Assembly: GCA_014871385.1 (NCBI GenBank)
Contig: CM026429.1
Span: 2,144,554 to 2,208,553 of the forward strand
DNA length: 64,000 bases
Origin: Ceratodon purpureus
Taxonomy: Eukaryota; Streptophyta; Bryopsida; Pseudoditrichales; Ditrichaceae
Direction: 5' to 3'
Under the pieces are notes generated by a model. It had not been told where the DNA came from, made no database searches, and saw nothing but the letters and a program-made list of their open reading frames with translations. Shown here one piece after another: positions 1 through 9,774 of the stretch; within the stretch, counting starts at the first letter, position 1; every line of letters begins with the position of its first letter. The position numbers were made by a program, and so were the translations under genes.

Positions 1-904
1 GGTCAGGATAAGAAGCATCTGGAGTGGAAGGAATACCCGAGGTCCCGGAATCCGGACCCCAACAATGATCATCTGTTTCTACGTCGGATTCCCCTTGATT
101 AGACACATCGTCGTCACTGCTGATATTCATTGGAGACCTAGTCCCCAGATCCTGCTCAGACGGAGCGGAGTTGCTTTCATCAATTTCTTCATCTTCGTTC
201 CCCAAGTGAGGCTCCGTCGGCGGGCAGCCGACGGGACATGTGCCAGCCAACGCGCCGTTCACAAGTGGACAGACCTTGTATCCACTCCAAAGTACCAATC
301 GCCCCACAGCACACCCGATCGTTAACACATCCGGTAACTCGCAGAAAGCAGGTGTTTCAGAGAATTCTGGATTGACGGACGACACTCTCACTATTAGAAA
401 GAAGCTGTGAGGAATCAAGAACCCCTCCCACGTTCCTTTAGGAGAGCACTCCATAATGACTCCAGCGGCAACACAACGCTTTGAGCCTCCGGATTCCTCG
501 AGGAGCGCAACTTCCATCTGCTCTGCGAGGTCCAGGAATTCTTGAACGGGCTTGACATCGTCTTCAACATCCGTCGGCGGGCAGCCGACGGCCTTGATGT
601 CATCGTCTTCCACCTCTCCGAAAGGCCTGAGGTCGGCCGCCTCCCACAATATCATTTGTCCTAAGCAGTTGCTCAAGGACTTCGCACCCTCATCCGGAAA
701 TGGTATATTCATTTCCATGCTGTCTGAAACCTCAATCACTTTTACCACCACCACTATAAGATCAAATTCTACAACACGTTGGATCACTGCCCTGCCTGCA
801 TAATAGAGCCCAGAATGAGTAAGGGCCACGACAACGCCCTTTTTAACCTTCCACCGCCCTGATCGGCCATTCCTTAGAAACGTCTGGATCGGCTCTACTT
901 CCAT
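1..904 (-). CDS. Long open reading frame leaving the window, unknown acidic protein (partial, 3' end missing)
   Basis: Reading the minus strand from an ATG at 904, 301 codons run to base 1 without a stop; the frame is also open upstream as far as a stop near 1030. I do not recognise a family. The N-terminal third is basic and beta-rich (GRWKVKKGVVVALTHSGLYY), the middle is mixed, and the last 90 residues are Asp/Ser/Glu-rich and probably disordered. Two segments resemble each other, LSNCLGQMILWEAADL and LTIGCAVGRLVLWSG, which suggests an internal duplication; they faintly recall a G-x-x-V-x-W motif of plant transposon-associated proteins, which I cannot confirm. Two copies of the island palindrome lie in frame and encode VGCPPT. 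The gene diverges from the ParB-like gene with about 1 kb between the ATGs. The uninterrupted length strongly supports coding; function is unknown. Confidence 0.72.
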   Translation of the reverse strand, partial: MEVEPIQTFLRNGRSGRWKVKKGVVVALTHSGLYYAGRAVIQRVVEFDLIVVVVKVIEVSDSMEMNIPFPDEGAKSLSNCLGQMILWEAADLRPFGEVEDDDIKAVGCPPTDVEDDVKPVQEFLDLAEQMEVALLEESGGSKRCVAAGVIMECSPKGTWEGFLIPHSFFLIVRVSSVNPEFSETPAFCELPDVLTIGCAVGRLVLWSGYKVCPLVNGALAGTCPVGCPPTEPHLGNEDEEIDESNSAPSEQDLGTRSPMNISSDDDVSNQGESDVETDDHCWGPDSGTSGIPSTPDASYPD

Positions 905-1913
905 TGGATAAGAGATGAAGACCTCGTCGGCGGACAGCCGACAGGGTCGACGGGAAGTGTCCCCGCCGACGGAGTAAAATGTATCCGCCGACAACGAAGA
1001 CGACTCGGCGGGCAGCCGACGCGGATCCTACGACTCGGAGTGTGCACAGAAATAGCATCCGCCGACGATGACGGACACGTCCGCCGACAGAAATTGCAGG
1101 GGACCTGAGTCGAGAAGCAGTATGATGTCCCTAACCTGTCCAATCAGAGACTCCTCTCAACCGTCCAATTAGAAACGATAGACGAAGAGAACAGAAACGG
1201 CAACAGAAGGTGCGGGACAGTTAAGCACATGCGGGAATAATAACGGTCCTCTCAGGAAACGTGTGCGTCAGGAGCACTCTCAGAGGGAATCGAAAGTGCA
1301 ATGACAAAAATAGAATGAAGTATGCGCATCTGACGGGGGGTTAGTTATGAATTCCCAGGAGTACAAATTGGCGCCAGAATCGAATTCAATTTTGCGCGCC
1401 TTGGACAGATCAAGATCCCATCATGGCGGCGAGATGCCCCCGCCGTCACAGAACAATGTTGGTTCATTATTACGAATTTGAACGTGGCGATTGGAGCAGC
1501 TGTCATATCACATGCCCAGGCCATCATGACTGGGTGACGGATTGAAAAAAAGTCAAAAGACGTCCCATCATCATCCTACGTGGCGTGATGGGACGGATGT
1601 TAGGGATGACCATCCATGCATGGATGGTATGTACATAGCCATACGTCATGACCCATCGGGCGTGACGATTCAGTCTCGGGAGGTGGGGGTCTGCAGGGTA
1701 TACACCCGCCACTCCCGACATTTCCTCCTCATTTCCAGCCTTCTCTTTTTCAGCTCTCTTTTGTCCTCTTCTCAGCGCTCCGCAGAGGTCGCGTCGGCTG
1801 CTAGGTTTTTCTGCGTCGGCTGCTAGGGTTGAGGGCGTCGGCTCCTTCACCTGCGCGCGTCGGCTGCTGTTCGTGGATCATCCGCCGACGGTGAAAGGCC
1901 ATCCGCCGACGAC
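905..1913. promoter_or_regulatory. Divergent intergenic region with clustered half-palindromes
   Basis: This kilobase separates two genes transcribed outward, so it should hold both promoters. No clear TATA box is visible. It carries full palindromes at 926-942 and 1003-1020, then many isolated half-sites: CCGCCGAC near 964, 994, 1059 and 1081, four direct CGTCGGCT halves between 1790 and 1870, and two opposed CCGCCGAC halves at 1881-1912 just before the ATG at 1914. Short open frames here look accidental. Confidence 0.45.
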
Positions 1914-4900
1914 ATGGCAGCCTCCGAGAGTGGGTAAGTTCTCCAGTCGGCTGTCCGCCGACGCTCCCCTTCTTGAGTCCTTCAAGTTTTCAATTTCTCG
2001 CCTGGGTTTGTTCCTCCCGTCGGCTGTCCGCCGACGCCGTGACCCCTTCTTTTGCCCTTCATGTTTTGTGTTCTGGCGCATGGGGTTGTTCCTCCGTCGG
2101 CTGACCGCCGACGCCACCCCTTTCTGAGTCCTTCATTTTTCTATTTTCTCACATGGGTTATTCCCCCCGTCGGCTGTCCGCCGATGGGGAGGGCGTGTCC
2201 ATCCGCCCCGTCGGCTGTCCGCCGATGGAGTGAAAATCTGATGGTCTAATCTTGTGATTCTAATTTTGCAGGGCGAAGGTCGACTCCACCGCAAAACCGA
2301 ATGGGTTACGGTGGCTCTGTGACAAGGTTGTTGATCCTAAAGTAGAAATACTCGCACGGGGCTTGAAACCGAGGGTGACATTCCTCGCTGATTCGAAGAT
2401 AACGGAGTGGGGCATCACCTGGCGTGACACTCCCATGTCGCTGGGCTTCGTGACCAAAATAGGTCAGAAGCAAATGGCAGGTGGACCAAGATTTGAGATT
2501 ATTGGTTCCAGGGAATGCGACGATGACGACAACGTGTTCTTGGTGTTTGCATCGGTTCCTGTCGCGGAGGGCACACCAGTGGACTGCTTCGCGGTTGTAA
2601 TTCCGGTTGAGAAGTGCATGGACGACTTGTGCTCTAAAGAAGTACAGGATGCGGCTACTTGGGGCAGGGGTGAGAACATAGCTGTTGAACAGATACTGGA
2701 CGTGATTGATACGCTCGGGGACAAAGTGATGGTAGAGAGGACGAAGAACTTGGTTAAGCTTGCAGCAAAGAAAAGAGGCGGCCGCAAGTCTGCTGTAGAA
2801 GCGGGCACTGGTACAGTCACCCTCGAGACCGGAGAGACACAGACGACAGGGGAGTCATCGAGAAGGAAGAAGGGAAAGGCAGCGGCTGCTGAGGGCGAGG
2901 GTGGGAAGAAGAAAGGTGGGAAGAAGGAAGAGAAGAAGCAGACCGTGGCGGAAGCTCTCATGCTCGCAAACAATCTCACTTCCAAAACAAAGGACACCGA
3001 CGTCCTTGCCATGTACCAGACGTTGGAGGAGGGACTTGGGCACTGCTTCCCCAACGGGCAACGTGCCCTTCCTTGTCAGATTCCATATAACAGGATACAC
3101 ATAGCTCCCGACGAATTCAAGTACAGAGCGATATTCAGGAAGAGGCAGGATCAGATAAGTCTTTTCTACAAAGGACTTGGAGCAATCCGGAAGAAGCCCG
3201 AGCTGTACTGCCTTCCTATGAGTGGTGACCCCAGAGTAAAGGATCCAGTGACGGGCGAGATTATTAAGCTTAAAGGCTTGGAAGGACTTCTTCGACCTTG
3301 GATGGCCCTAAATATCAAGTATTCACTTACACTGGATGACGGCACAACTAAGCTATTACCTTGGTATGAAGATGAGGGCATCCACTGGTACATAATTGGG
3401 GGCCAGCACACGTTTGAGGCTTGTCGAGAACTGGGAGAGAAGGAACCACTGGACTCTCCTATGCGGCAGTATTACCTTAACCACGATATCATTCCTGTAT
3501 ATTCTGATGACAAGGATACCCTCATAAAGGTCTCTAACGCATTAAACATCGAGGTGAAGGATAAAGTCGCCGAAGTAAGTTTCAGGTCCCAGCTGGCGAA
3601 GATGCGCGCTAAATGGATCGAGCGGGGGAGGATCGACAAGAAAGATGACTACAGCGCATGGAAGGTAATTCACATCTTCCTCTTTTCCTGTTGTTTCCAA
3701 GTAGTTGAAAGTCGTCGGCGGACAGCCGACGCTCAAGTGGTTCTCCGTATTGCCGAAGTGGGATTTATTTATCAATGTCATTTTTTTCTTCCTTGCAGGA
3801 GTTCTGCAAGGAGTACCTCAGTCCGATTCTCGGAAAGTCCCCTACGTCCCAAACCTTCAAGTTGCCCTTAGTCTTCGTGTCTGACGAAACATACAACGAG
3901 TGGCAACTGGTGTTCGACGCCTGGGAGGAGGGGAGGATCATCGGGGAGGACGGTCTGAAACCAGGATTTCCCCCAAAGCTAGCCCGCCGGGACATAACAT
4001 TCAACGACATGCAGTACGTGATCGGTCTTCGGGACCACGAATGCAAGAGGCTGGCCAAGGAAATTCTGGACCTTAAAGTGTACGTCAAGGTCACTGGGAA
4101 AGAGGTGGTTCAACGGGATGGAACATCAGTGGAGAATTGGTGTAAGCGTGTGAAATTCGAGTATATTGTCCGGAACGAGCTCATGTGTATTTACAGGGGC
4201 TTTGCACTTAGGAAGCCAGGGACTGGGAAGAATATTGAGTGGACCATGGATGACTGGAATTCCCTTGAAGTCGAGAAGGGGTTCAATGATACAATGGTTA
4301 GTAATATTCAGGCTGACTTGGAAGATAGTCCTGAGGGGAAGGAGTGGCTTAAGGGACGGAATCATCCGCTCACGCCGTTGCAAGGGCCAACTCCAGAATT
4401 CTTCAAAGACATTGTGCAAAAATACTGGAAGTCGGATGTGGACCAGTCTTCGCAGTCGTCTGTACAGTTCGATGTTCGGATTGCACAGGACCTGGGTGAA
4501 GTGTGCACAGCTCTTGACGTTCGCGGAGCATTCTCCTTCAACAAGGCGCAGTATGAGATGTTCGTGGTCTTTGGCTACGATCCAGCGGGAAAGGAGATGC
4601 CTAACATGCGACAACAACACGTTATAACTGTCGCTGAGAGGATTCACCGTGAGGTGGAGGAGGAGGTCATTCTGGATGGGGAGGTAGATACAATTAAGGT
4701 GAATAAGCTTGTCACTCCATCCTTGTGGCTACTCGATGCTGAGTGTAATCACACTCTTCAAGGCGTGTCAAGGCTGACGAGTAATTCGTGGACGGTTCAT
4801 ACTATGCACTACTTCCCTGATAGTTCCGCCGGGTTTCAAAGGAGTTCTCTCATTGACTCTAGACCCAAGGTTCATGTGTCCGTTATGTATCCAAGAACAA

Positions 4901-6449
4901 CGCCGGGGGATGCATGGAATACCTTCTCGGACTTCACTGGTTTGAAACGTCCGCTTCCTCCCTATGTGGACGAAGGAGAAGATCATCTTGGGGAGGATTG
5001 GTCAAATGGTCACTGCCACGCTAGTTTCTCTTTCCTCCAATCTCTTCTGGAGAAAGCGATGCAGATTGAGGACGTTCGGGTGATCAATTGCTGGGGAGGG
5101 GGGAACGTCACGGCCCTCGCTCTGGTAAGTTACTGCAGTCTCTTCTGGTGCCTTCGCTGTTTGCTCACCAATCGTCGGCTGGCAGCCGACGCTGATTGAA
5201 TCCTTCGTGTTTCTTGGGCAAAAGATGTCCTTAACCGTTTCGTCTTGTTCTGCTGCAGAAAAACCATTTGACTGTAATTGAGATCGTGCGTACCGAGGAA
5301 GAGAGATACGAAGCGCACTGTCGGGTTCGGAATATGACGTTCATTCCTGGCGTTTATAACGTGCCCGTCCAAGCTCCAGTTCAGACCACGCAGTCTGGGG
5401 CCGGGCCGTCTGTCCCCGCCTCTGCTAGAGGCAGGACTGGCTCTCTCACGGCTGCCGACTTGGGTGTGAATGCGGAGGAGGCCCATTTGGTCGGGAAGGG
5501 TGGATGTATGGGTTCGGGGAAGACTGCGGGGGTTCGCTCACAGAGTTATCTGGACTCCGACGACGATGTCGACGAGGAGCCACCAGATGTACCCGACCCA
5601 GACGTTGAAGATGAAGCTGGAGATGGTGAGGAACAGCCAAGAAACGAGGACGACCAAGCTGAGGCTTTCATTCCAACTGGAGATGCAGATGTAGAGGAGC
5701 GAGACACGGAGGAATTAGACTATGAACCAGAACCCGACGAATTACCACTGGAAGAATCGAATCCTCGTTACGTGAACCCACCGCTGTCGCAAGTTCTACG
5801 GGAGACCGGAACTGACTCCCTCAGCTTCGGTATTATTTCTCCTACATTTCAAGAGCAGGGGACTCCTCCCGCCGAGCCAGAACGTGATTTAGACCAGGCG
5901 GGGCGTCCAAAGAAGATGCAGGTTCCTCTAGCATCGAGGCCTGACGATGAAGTGGTTCGCCGTGTCCAGAAGCCAACCCAGGAGCCTGCAGTGAGCATTG
6001 AAGGGCATGTTCCTCCTGCTGCCGTCGGCGGGCAGCCGACGGCAGACGAGCAAACCTCATCTAACCCCTCTGCCAAGACCAAGTTGACAGGGAAGTCAAT
6101 CGCATTCGTCACTCAAGGTGTGAAGGGCGCAACTCGGATGATTGGCCCGGATGAGAACCCTCTGGTGAGGACACGATCAATGAAGAGAAGTAAGACCGAT
6201 GGTACTGCGCAGGATTCCTCTCTTGTGGGTAACTTATCCCGTGATTCCTCAGGGGTTCAGGAAGGGGAGGAGTCCTCTGGGAAGGGCAAACGGAAGGCTG
6301 CTTCGAAGAAGACTTCCTCCAAGAAGGGCACATCTGGGGAAGAGCACATGAGTCCCAAAAATGTGGACGCTCCACAGGACGTTCTGTCACCTGTGCGGGC
6401 ATCCAAACGGGAGCCTAGGCCGAAGAAGCACAAAGGTGGAGGTCAGTGA
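1914..6449 (+). CDS. ParB-like nuclease / degenerate DNA methyltransferase-like fusion protein
   Basis: Four exons with matching phases: 1914-1933, 2272-3664, 3799-5124 and 5259-6449, all GT-AG, giving 1309 residues. Residues 377-395 contain WYIIGGQHTFEACRELG, the ParB/Srx-type nuclease signature, followed by about 70 residues typical of the fold. Residues 900-932 read VINCWGGGNVTALAL then VIEIVRTEEERYEAHCRV; this matches the position and spacing of the SAM-binding motif of N4/N6 DNA methyltransferases (consensus DPFxGSGT then GIE), but the Asp and Gly-Ser-Gly residues are altered. No clean DPPY/SPPY motif is seen; MYPRTTPGDAW may be its remnant. ParB-methylase fusions are known from phages and bacteria. 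A Lys/Glu-rich linker lies near residues 165-210, and residues 950-1309 are acidic, Ser/Pro-rich and disordered with basic NLS-like ends. One palindrome is translated in frame (AVGGQPTADE). Introns 1-3 each carry palindromes. Catalytic activity is doubtful. Confidence 0.82.
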
Positions 6450-6550
6450 ATCAGGCGGTGGCCCAGTCCATCTTTTAAATGCCTGCATTGATAATTTAGT
6501 GTAGTGATCGGGCTCTAGGATTGTGTTAGATGTTTGTACTGCCAAATATG

Positions 6551-6556
6551 AATAAA
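6551..6556 (+). promoter_or_regulatory. Poly(A) signal AATAAA after the ParB-like gene
   Basis: A canonical AATAAA lies about 100 bases after the stop at 6449, in a T-rich context. It supports 3' end formation here, although an in-phase splice could bypass it (6441 to 6682). Confidence 0.5.
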
Positions 6557-6681
6557 TTTTCGGTAAATGCCAAGTTGTACGCTTTCCCTTTTTTCAAATA
6601 ATGTTGCTTGCAAGTCGGCTGTCCGCCGACCGTCATCCTAACCGTCACGTTTGTCCTCTGCTTCGTTTTCTGTCACTCCAG

Positions 6682-7451
6682 AGTCCGCGGACAAGGAAGT
6701 CCATGGAAAACTTCACGAAGATAGACCCAGTGCAGTTCTGGAGCAGGGACCTCCACCTCTGAATCCACTTCACATAGCCCCGGAACAGGCTGGTACTCAG
6801 GTACACGATCCAGTGCTGAAGTACTTTCTTGTTCTGGATATTAACGGCCTGCTATTAGTCCAGACGAAGCAGGGTACTAGGTGGAATACTAAACTTAGAC
6901 CGGGTTTAGAGAGGTTCCTAGAGTTCTGCCTGGACAATTTCGAGGTGGTCTTCTGGAGCTGTGTTCAGGAAAAGAGGTTTCAGATTCTGTGGAAAGCGTT
7001 GCAGCAGCGCTGTCCTCGTCTAGATGCCGAAGTGCGCTACAAGTTCGACCAGAGTTTCTGCGAGACTTGCGTACATAAGGCTAGTAGGGAGTTTTATTTG
7101 AAGAGACTCCAGACCCTCTTTGACCTCGATGACGGGCTGAAGGGGACGGGGGCGTCTTCAATTAACACTCTCTTGGTTGATGATTCCCCTTATAAGAATG
7201 TCGCAAACACTCCTTGGAACGCTGTGCACCCTACACCATATACCTTCGAGTCGAAGGAGTCGGAAAGTAAGAGGAATTATCTGCTTGGAGAATTGATTCC
7301 TTGGTTTACCAGTTTGAAAGAATCCAAACTCCCCGTGCCCGAGTACTGCCAGAAACATTCCGAATTCGGTCAGCGTCGTCTGTTTCCGGGGGATGAAGCT
7401 TATAGTCTCTTCTCTCCACACATTGATTGCCCTAAACGAAAGAGAACATAG
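6682..7451 (+). CDS. HAD/FCP1-like phosphatase-domain cassette 1
   Basis: Open frame of about 256 residues beginning at acceptor CACTCCAG/AG; no ATG lies near its beginning, so an upstream exon must supply the start. It contains FLVLDINGLLLV (motif I), RPGLERFLEFCLDNFEVVFWS, and NTLLVDDSPYKNV (motif III/IV), ending in the basic tail PKRKRT. This is the plant HAD group whose motif I reads LDLNGLL, related to FCP1/TIM50 phosphatases, in which Asn replaces the second Asp. The nearest upstream in-phase donor is GGAG/GTCAGT after 6441 inside the last ParB-gene exon: joining 6441 to 6682 restores GAG and would fuse the two proteins. Otherwise a separate first exon lies in 6450-6650. An AATAAA follows at 7540. 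Confidence 0.75.
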
Positions 7452-7539
7452 TAGATGTAGAAACTGTTTTAGAGAGCATGCACATGATTCAGTCGGCTGA
7501 CAGCCGATGGGATCTTCATGTATTTAGACTTTTACAGTA

Positions 7540-7545
7540 AATAAA
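7540..7545 (+). promoter_or_regulatory. Poly(A) signal AATAAA after HAD cassette 1
   Basis: AATAAAG sits about 90 bases after the stop of cassette 1, downstream of a palindrome copy at 7492-7508. Confidence 0.5.
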
Positions 7546-7708
7546 GTTTTCCTCCTTTTAAATATATGAGAACGGAACTCAGTGTCGAGACTGTGTATTC
7601 TGTCGTGGGTGTCTTATTGTGTCTCCATTTGTACACTAGAGCAAGTATGAATTGTGAGCATGCGATTGATCACCGGAATTTTCTTGGAATTTGTCCTTCA
7701 TTTTTCAG

Positions 7709-8806
7709 GAGTCACTGGAGGATGACGCTGAAATTAAAGTGCACCAGGGACCTTCCCTTCTTAGTATGCTCTTGGAGGAGTACCCAACATCTCCTGATGG
7801 TGATGCTCTCAGAGAAGAGTCGCCGGGAGCGGAAGCCGAGAATGAAAGTGATGGGGAGGACGAGTACGACTATCCAGTCGGCGGGCCGCCGACGCTGTCT
7901 GCTGCACATAGCTCTGGCCGGTGTGCGATGGCTTCCACCTCGTTCGTCGAGACCAACGTCGCGATCCCGCGCACCGGTTCCCCGCGCGATGATTCCGTCA
8001 GTGTCAGCACTGATATTATTGCGCGTAATATTGAGGTACCTCTCCAACGACACTACCTTGTCCTTGACATTAAGGGATTGCTCATCGCGGAGCACCACGG
8101 GTATATCGGTGATGACCTGAAGACAAAAATTCATATCCGGGCTAGACCAGGACTTCTTTCATTTCTAGAGTTCTGCACGGCGAATTTCGAGGTAGTCTTT
8201 TGGTCCACGGTTTCTGAAAAGAATCTCGATCGTCACTTCCAGAAGCTGTTAGCCATTCATCCTTTGCTCAGGAGCAATTACAGACGCCTTCCAGGATTCT
8301 GGTGTGATATCTCAACAAGGACTAATCCGCATGGGAAACGGGAGTACTTGTTGAAGCGTCTGGATAGACTTTTCTGCGACACTAGGCTACTGGCTCGATC
8401 AGGTGCCACTGTCCAGAATACCCTACTGGTAGACGACCGCCCTTATAGGAATGTACTTAATCATCCATTTAGCGCTGTCCATCCTAATTCTTTTTTCTGG
8501 GACTCTGCAGAGTGCAAAGAACCTCAACCCACCCCCAATCCCTATTTAACTAGGGTAGTTACACCATTCCTTGCAGGACTTAAGCAGTCTGGATTGGATG
8601 TCCAGGAGTATTGTAGGAGGAATTCTAGCGTGGGGAAGCCACGTCTTTTTCCAGAATCTCGCGAATACCAGAAGTATAGGGAGGTTATTCCTTCTCATGC
8701 ATGCGGGTTTGACGTCCCGGGTGATCCTGGATCTTGGTTTGTGAATTTACCTTGTCCTCCGGAGGCCCCTGGTTGTTCCATCGTCGGCGGGCAGCCGACT
8801 GATTAG
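7709..8806 (+). CDS. HAD/FCP1-like phosphatase-domain cassette 2
   Basis: Frame of 365 residues from acceptor TTTTTCAG/GAG to TAG. The first ATG inside the frame falls shortly after the acceptor (LLSMLLEEY), so the true start may be there or in an upstream exon. An acidic N-terminal 90 residues precede the HAD fold: YLVLDIKGLLIA (motif I, Lys in place of the second Asp), ARPGLLSFLEFC, FEVVFWST, and NTLLVDDRPYRNVLNHP. The layout matches cassette 1 (C-terminal EYCRRNSS..GKPRLFP against EYCQKHSE..GQRRLFP), so the two are tandem duplicates that have diverged strongly. Two palindromes are translated in frame: VGGPPT near residue 60, and VGGQPT as the last residues before Asp-stop, so the repeat forms the C-terminus. 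Confidence 0.75.
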   Translation, partial: ESLEDDAEIKVHQGPSLLSMLLEEYPTSPDGDALREESPGAEAENESDGEDEYDYPVGGPPTLSAAHSSGRCAMASTSFVETNVAIPRTGSPRDDSVSVSTDIIARNIEVPLQRHYLVLDIKGLLIAEHHGYIGDDLKTKIHIRARPGLLSFLEFCTANFEVVFWSTVSEKNLDRHFQKLLAIHPLLRSNYRRLPGFWCDISTRTNPHGKREYLLKRLDRLFCDTRLLARSGATVQNTLLVDDRPYRNVLNHPFSAVHPNSFFWDSAECKEPQPTPNPYLTRVVTPFLAGLKQSGLDVQEYCRRNSSVGKPRLFPESREYQKYREVIPSHACGFDVPGDPGSWFVNLPCPPEAPGCSIVGGQPTD

Positions 8807-9096
8807 AGCCTACATCATCGGCGCCACTAGTTTTAAAAATCACATATGATACTCTGCACTCTTTAGTTTAATACGCTAAGACTGTTCCCTTTCTGAACTT
8901 CCCTGCACCACACAATTGTTTCCAGTGCTGCAATTCGGTACTTCTTTTTGTAGATGCATGCATGACATTTCACTTGCTGCACATTTACCTTTGAGGTTTC
9001 TTCAATGCATCGACGACTTTGAATGTAGTCCATTTCTTTCATATACTTCGTCCTGTTCCTTGATTTCCTTCACTGATTGCATTTCATATTCTTCAG

Positions 9097-9774
9097 GGTT
9101 CCTCGTTTTATTTCAAATGCCTTCACGGTACACCTCATCATGTCAAGAAATGTATTGTCCTATGCGTCAATGGCCTTCTCTGCTATGTGGATCCCAGGAT
9201 AGAGGCTTTGCCATGGGATACGCATCGGAATGTAGTGAAGCGCCCAGGTTTGAAGAAGCTTTTCGACATGCTTTTCTTGCATTTCCATGTTGGTCTGTGG
9301 TCGAAGATGCCCTTGGGAGAACTGAAGCCTTTACTCACACATATTCTGCCGGCCGGTGTAATGGAGAGGTTGTCCTTCGTGTATAGCAGAAGTGACCTTA
9401 TCGACCGGGAGAATTTCCCCTGGAGTTATAAGACGTTAGGTCAAGTTTGCTCCAAGGTACAGTCTAGAAACGTCTGCAAACTAGATCAGGTGCTATTTGT
9501 GGATGTTGACCCGAGGTCATTGAGGAGGACACCAAACTGTATGTGCTACATTCCTTGGCCTTTTCAGGGTCATCTAAACTTTCCGAACGATGACGGCGTT
9601 ATACCTAACATTGCTACAGATATCCTTCCTCTGGTTTATCCCTTGCACAAGTTCGGATCTGTACCGGAGTATATGGCGCAGGCGTGTAGGCCGGGGCAAG
9701 TGCACTGGGCAATTGAAGCTGCGAGAAAGTTTGGACGTGCACGAGTGGACTGGACTGAAGTTTGCTGGGACTGA
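9097..9774 (+). CDS. HAD-like cassette 3, degenerate
   Basis: Frame open from acceptor CTTCAG/GGT at 9097 to TGA at 9774, 225 residues. CIVLCVNGLLCY aligns with motif I of cassettes 1 and 2, with Cys in place of the nucleophilic Asp; RPGLKKLFDMLFLHFHVGLWS and DQVLFVDVDPRSL correspond to the next motifs. The segment equivalent to the cap between them is shortened, and the C-terminus (FGSVPEYMAQACRPG) matches the family ending. It is the most diverged of the three and predicted to be catalytically dead. No first exon or promoter is evident between 8807 and 9096. A competing frame over 8916-9386 is a shadow. Confidence 0.6.
   Translation, partial: GSSFYFKCLHGTPHHVKKCIVLCVNGLLCYVDPRIEALPWDTHRNVVKRPGLKKLFDMLFLHFHVGLWSKMPLGELKPLLTHILPAGVMERLSFVYSRSDLIDRENFPWSYKTLGQVCSKVQSRNVCKLDQVLFVDVDPRSLRRTPNCMCYIPWPFQGHLNFPNDDGVIPNIATDILPLVYPLHKFGSVPEYMAQACRPGQVHWAIEAARKFGRARVDWTEVCWD

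Noticed and set aside
8916-9386. 156-residue plus frame
   Set aside because: It overlaps HAD cassette 3, whose frame carries the family motifs; this one does not.
1914-9774. Insertion from a giant virus relative
   Set aside because: Considered because of the ParB/methylase fusion, but the genes have ordinary introns and plant-type HAD domains, and no capsid or other viral hallmark gene is visible.
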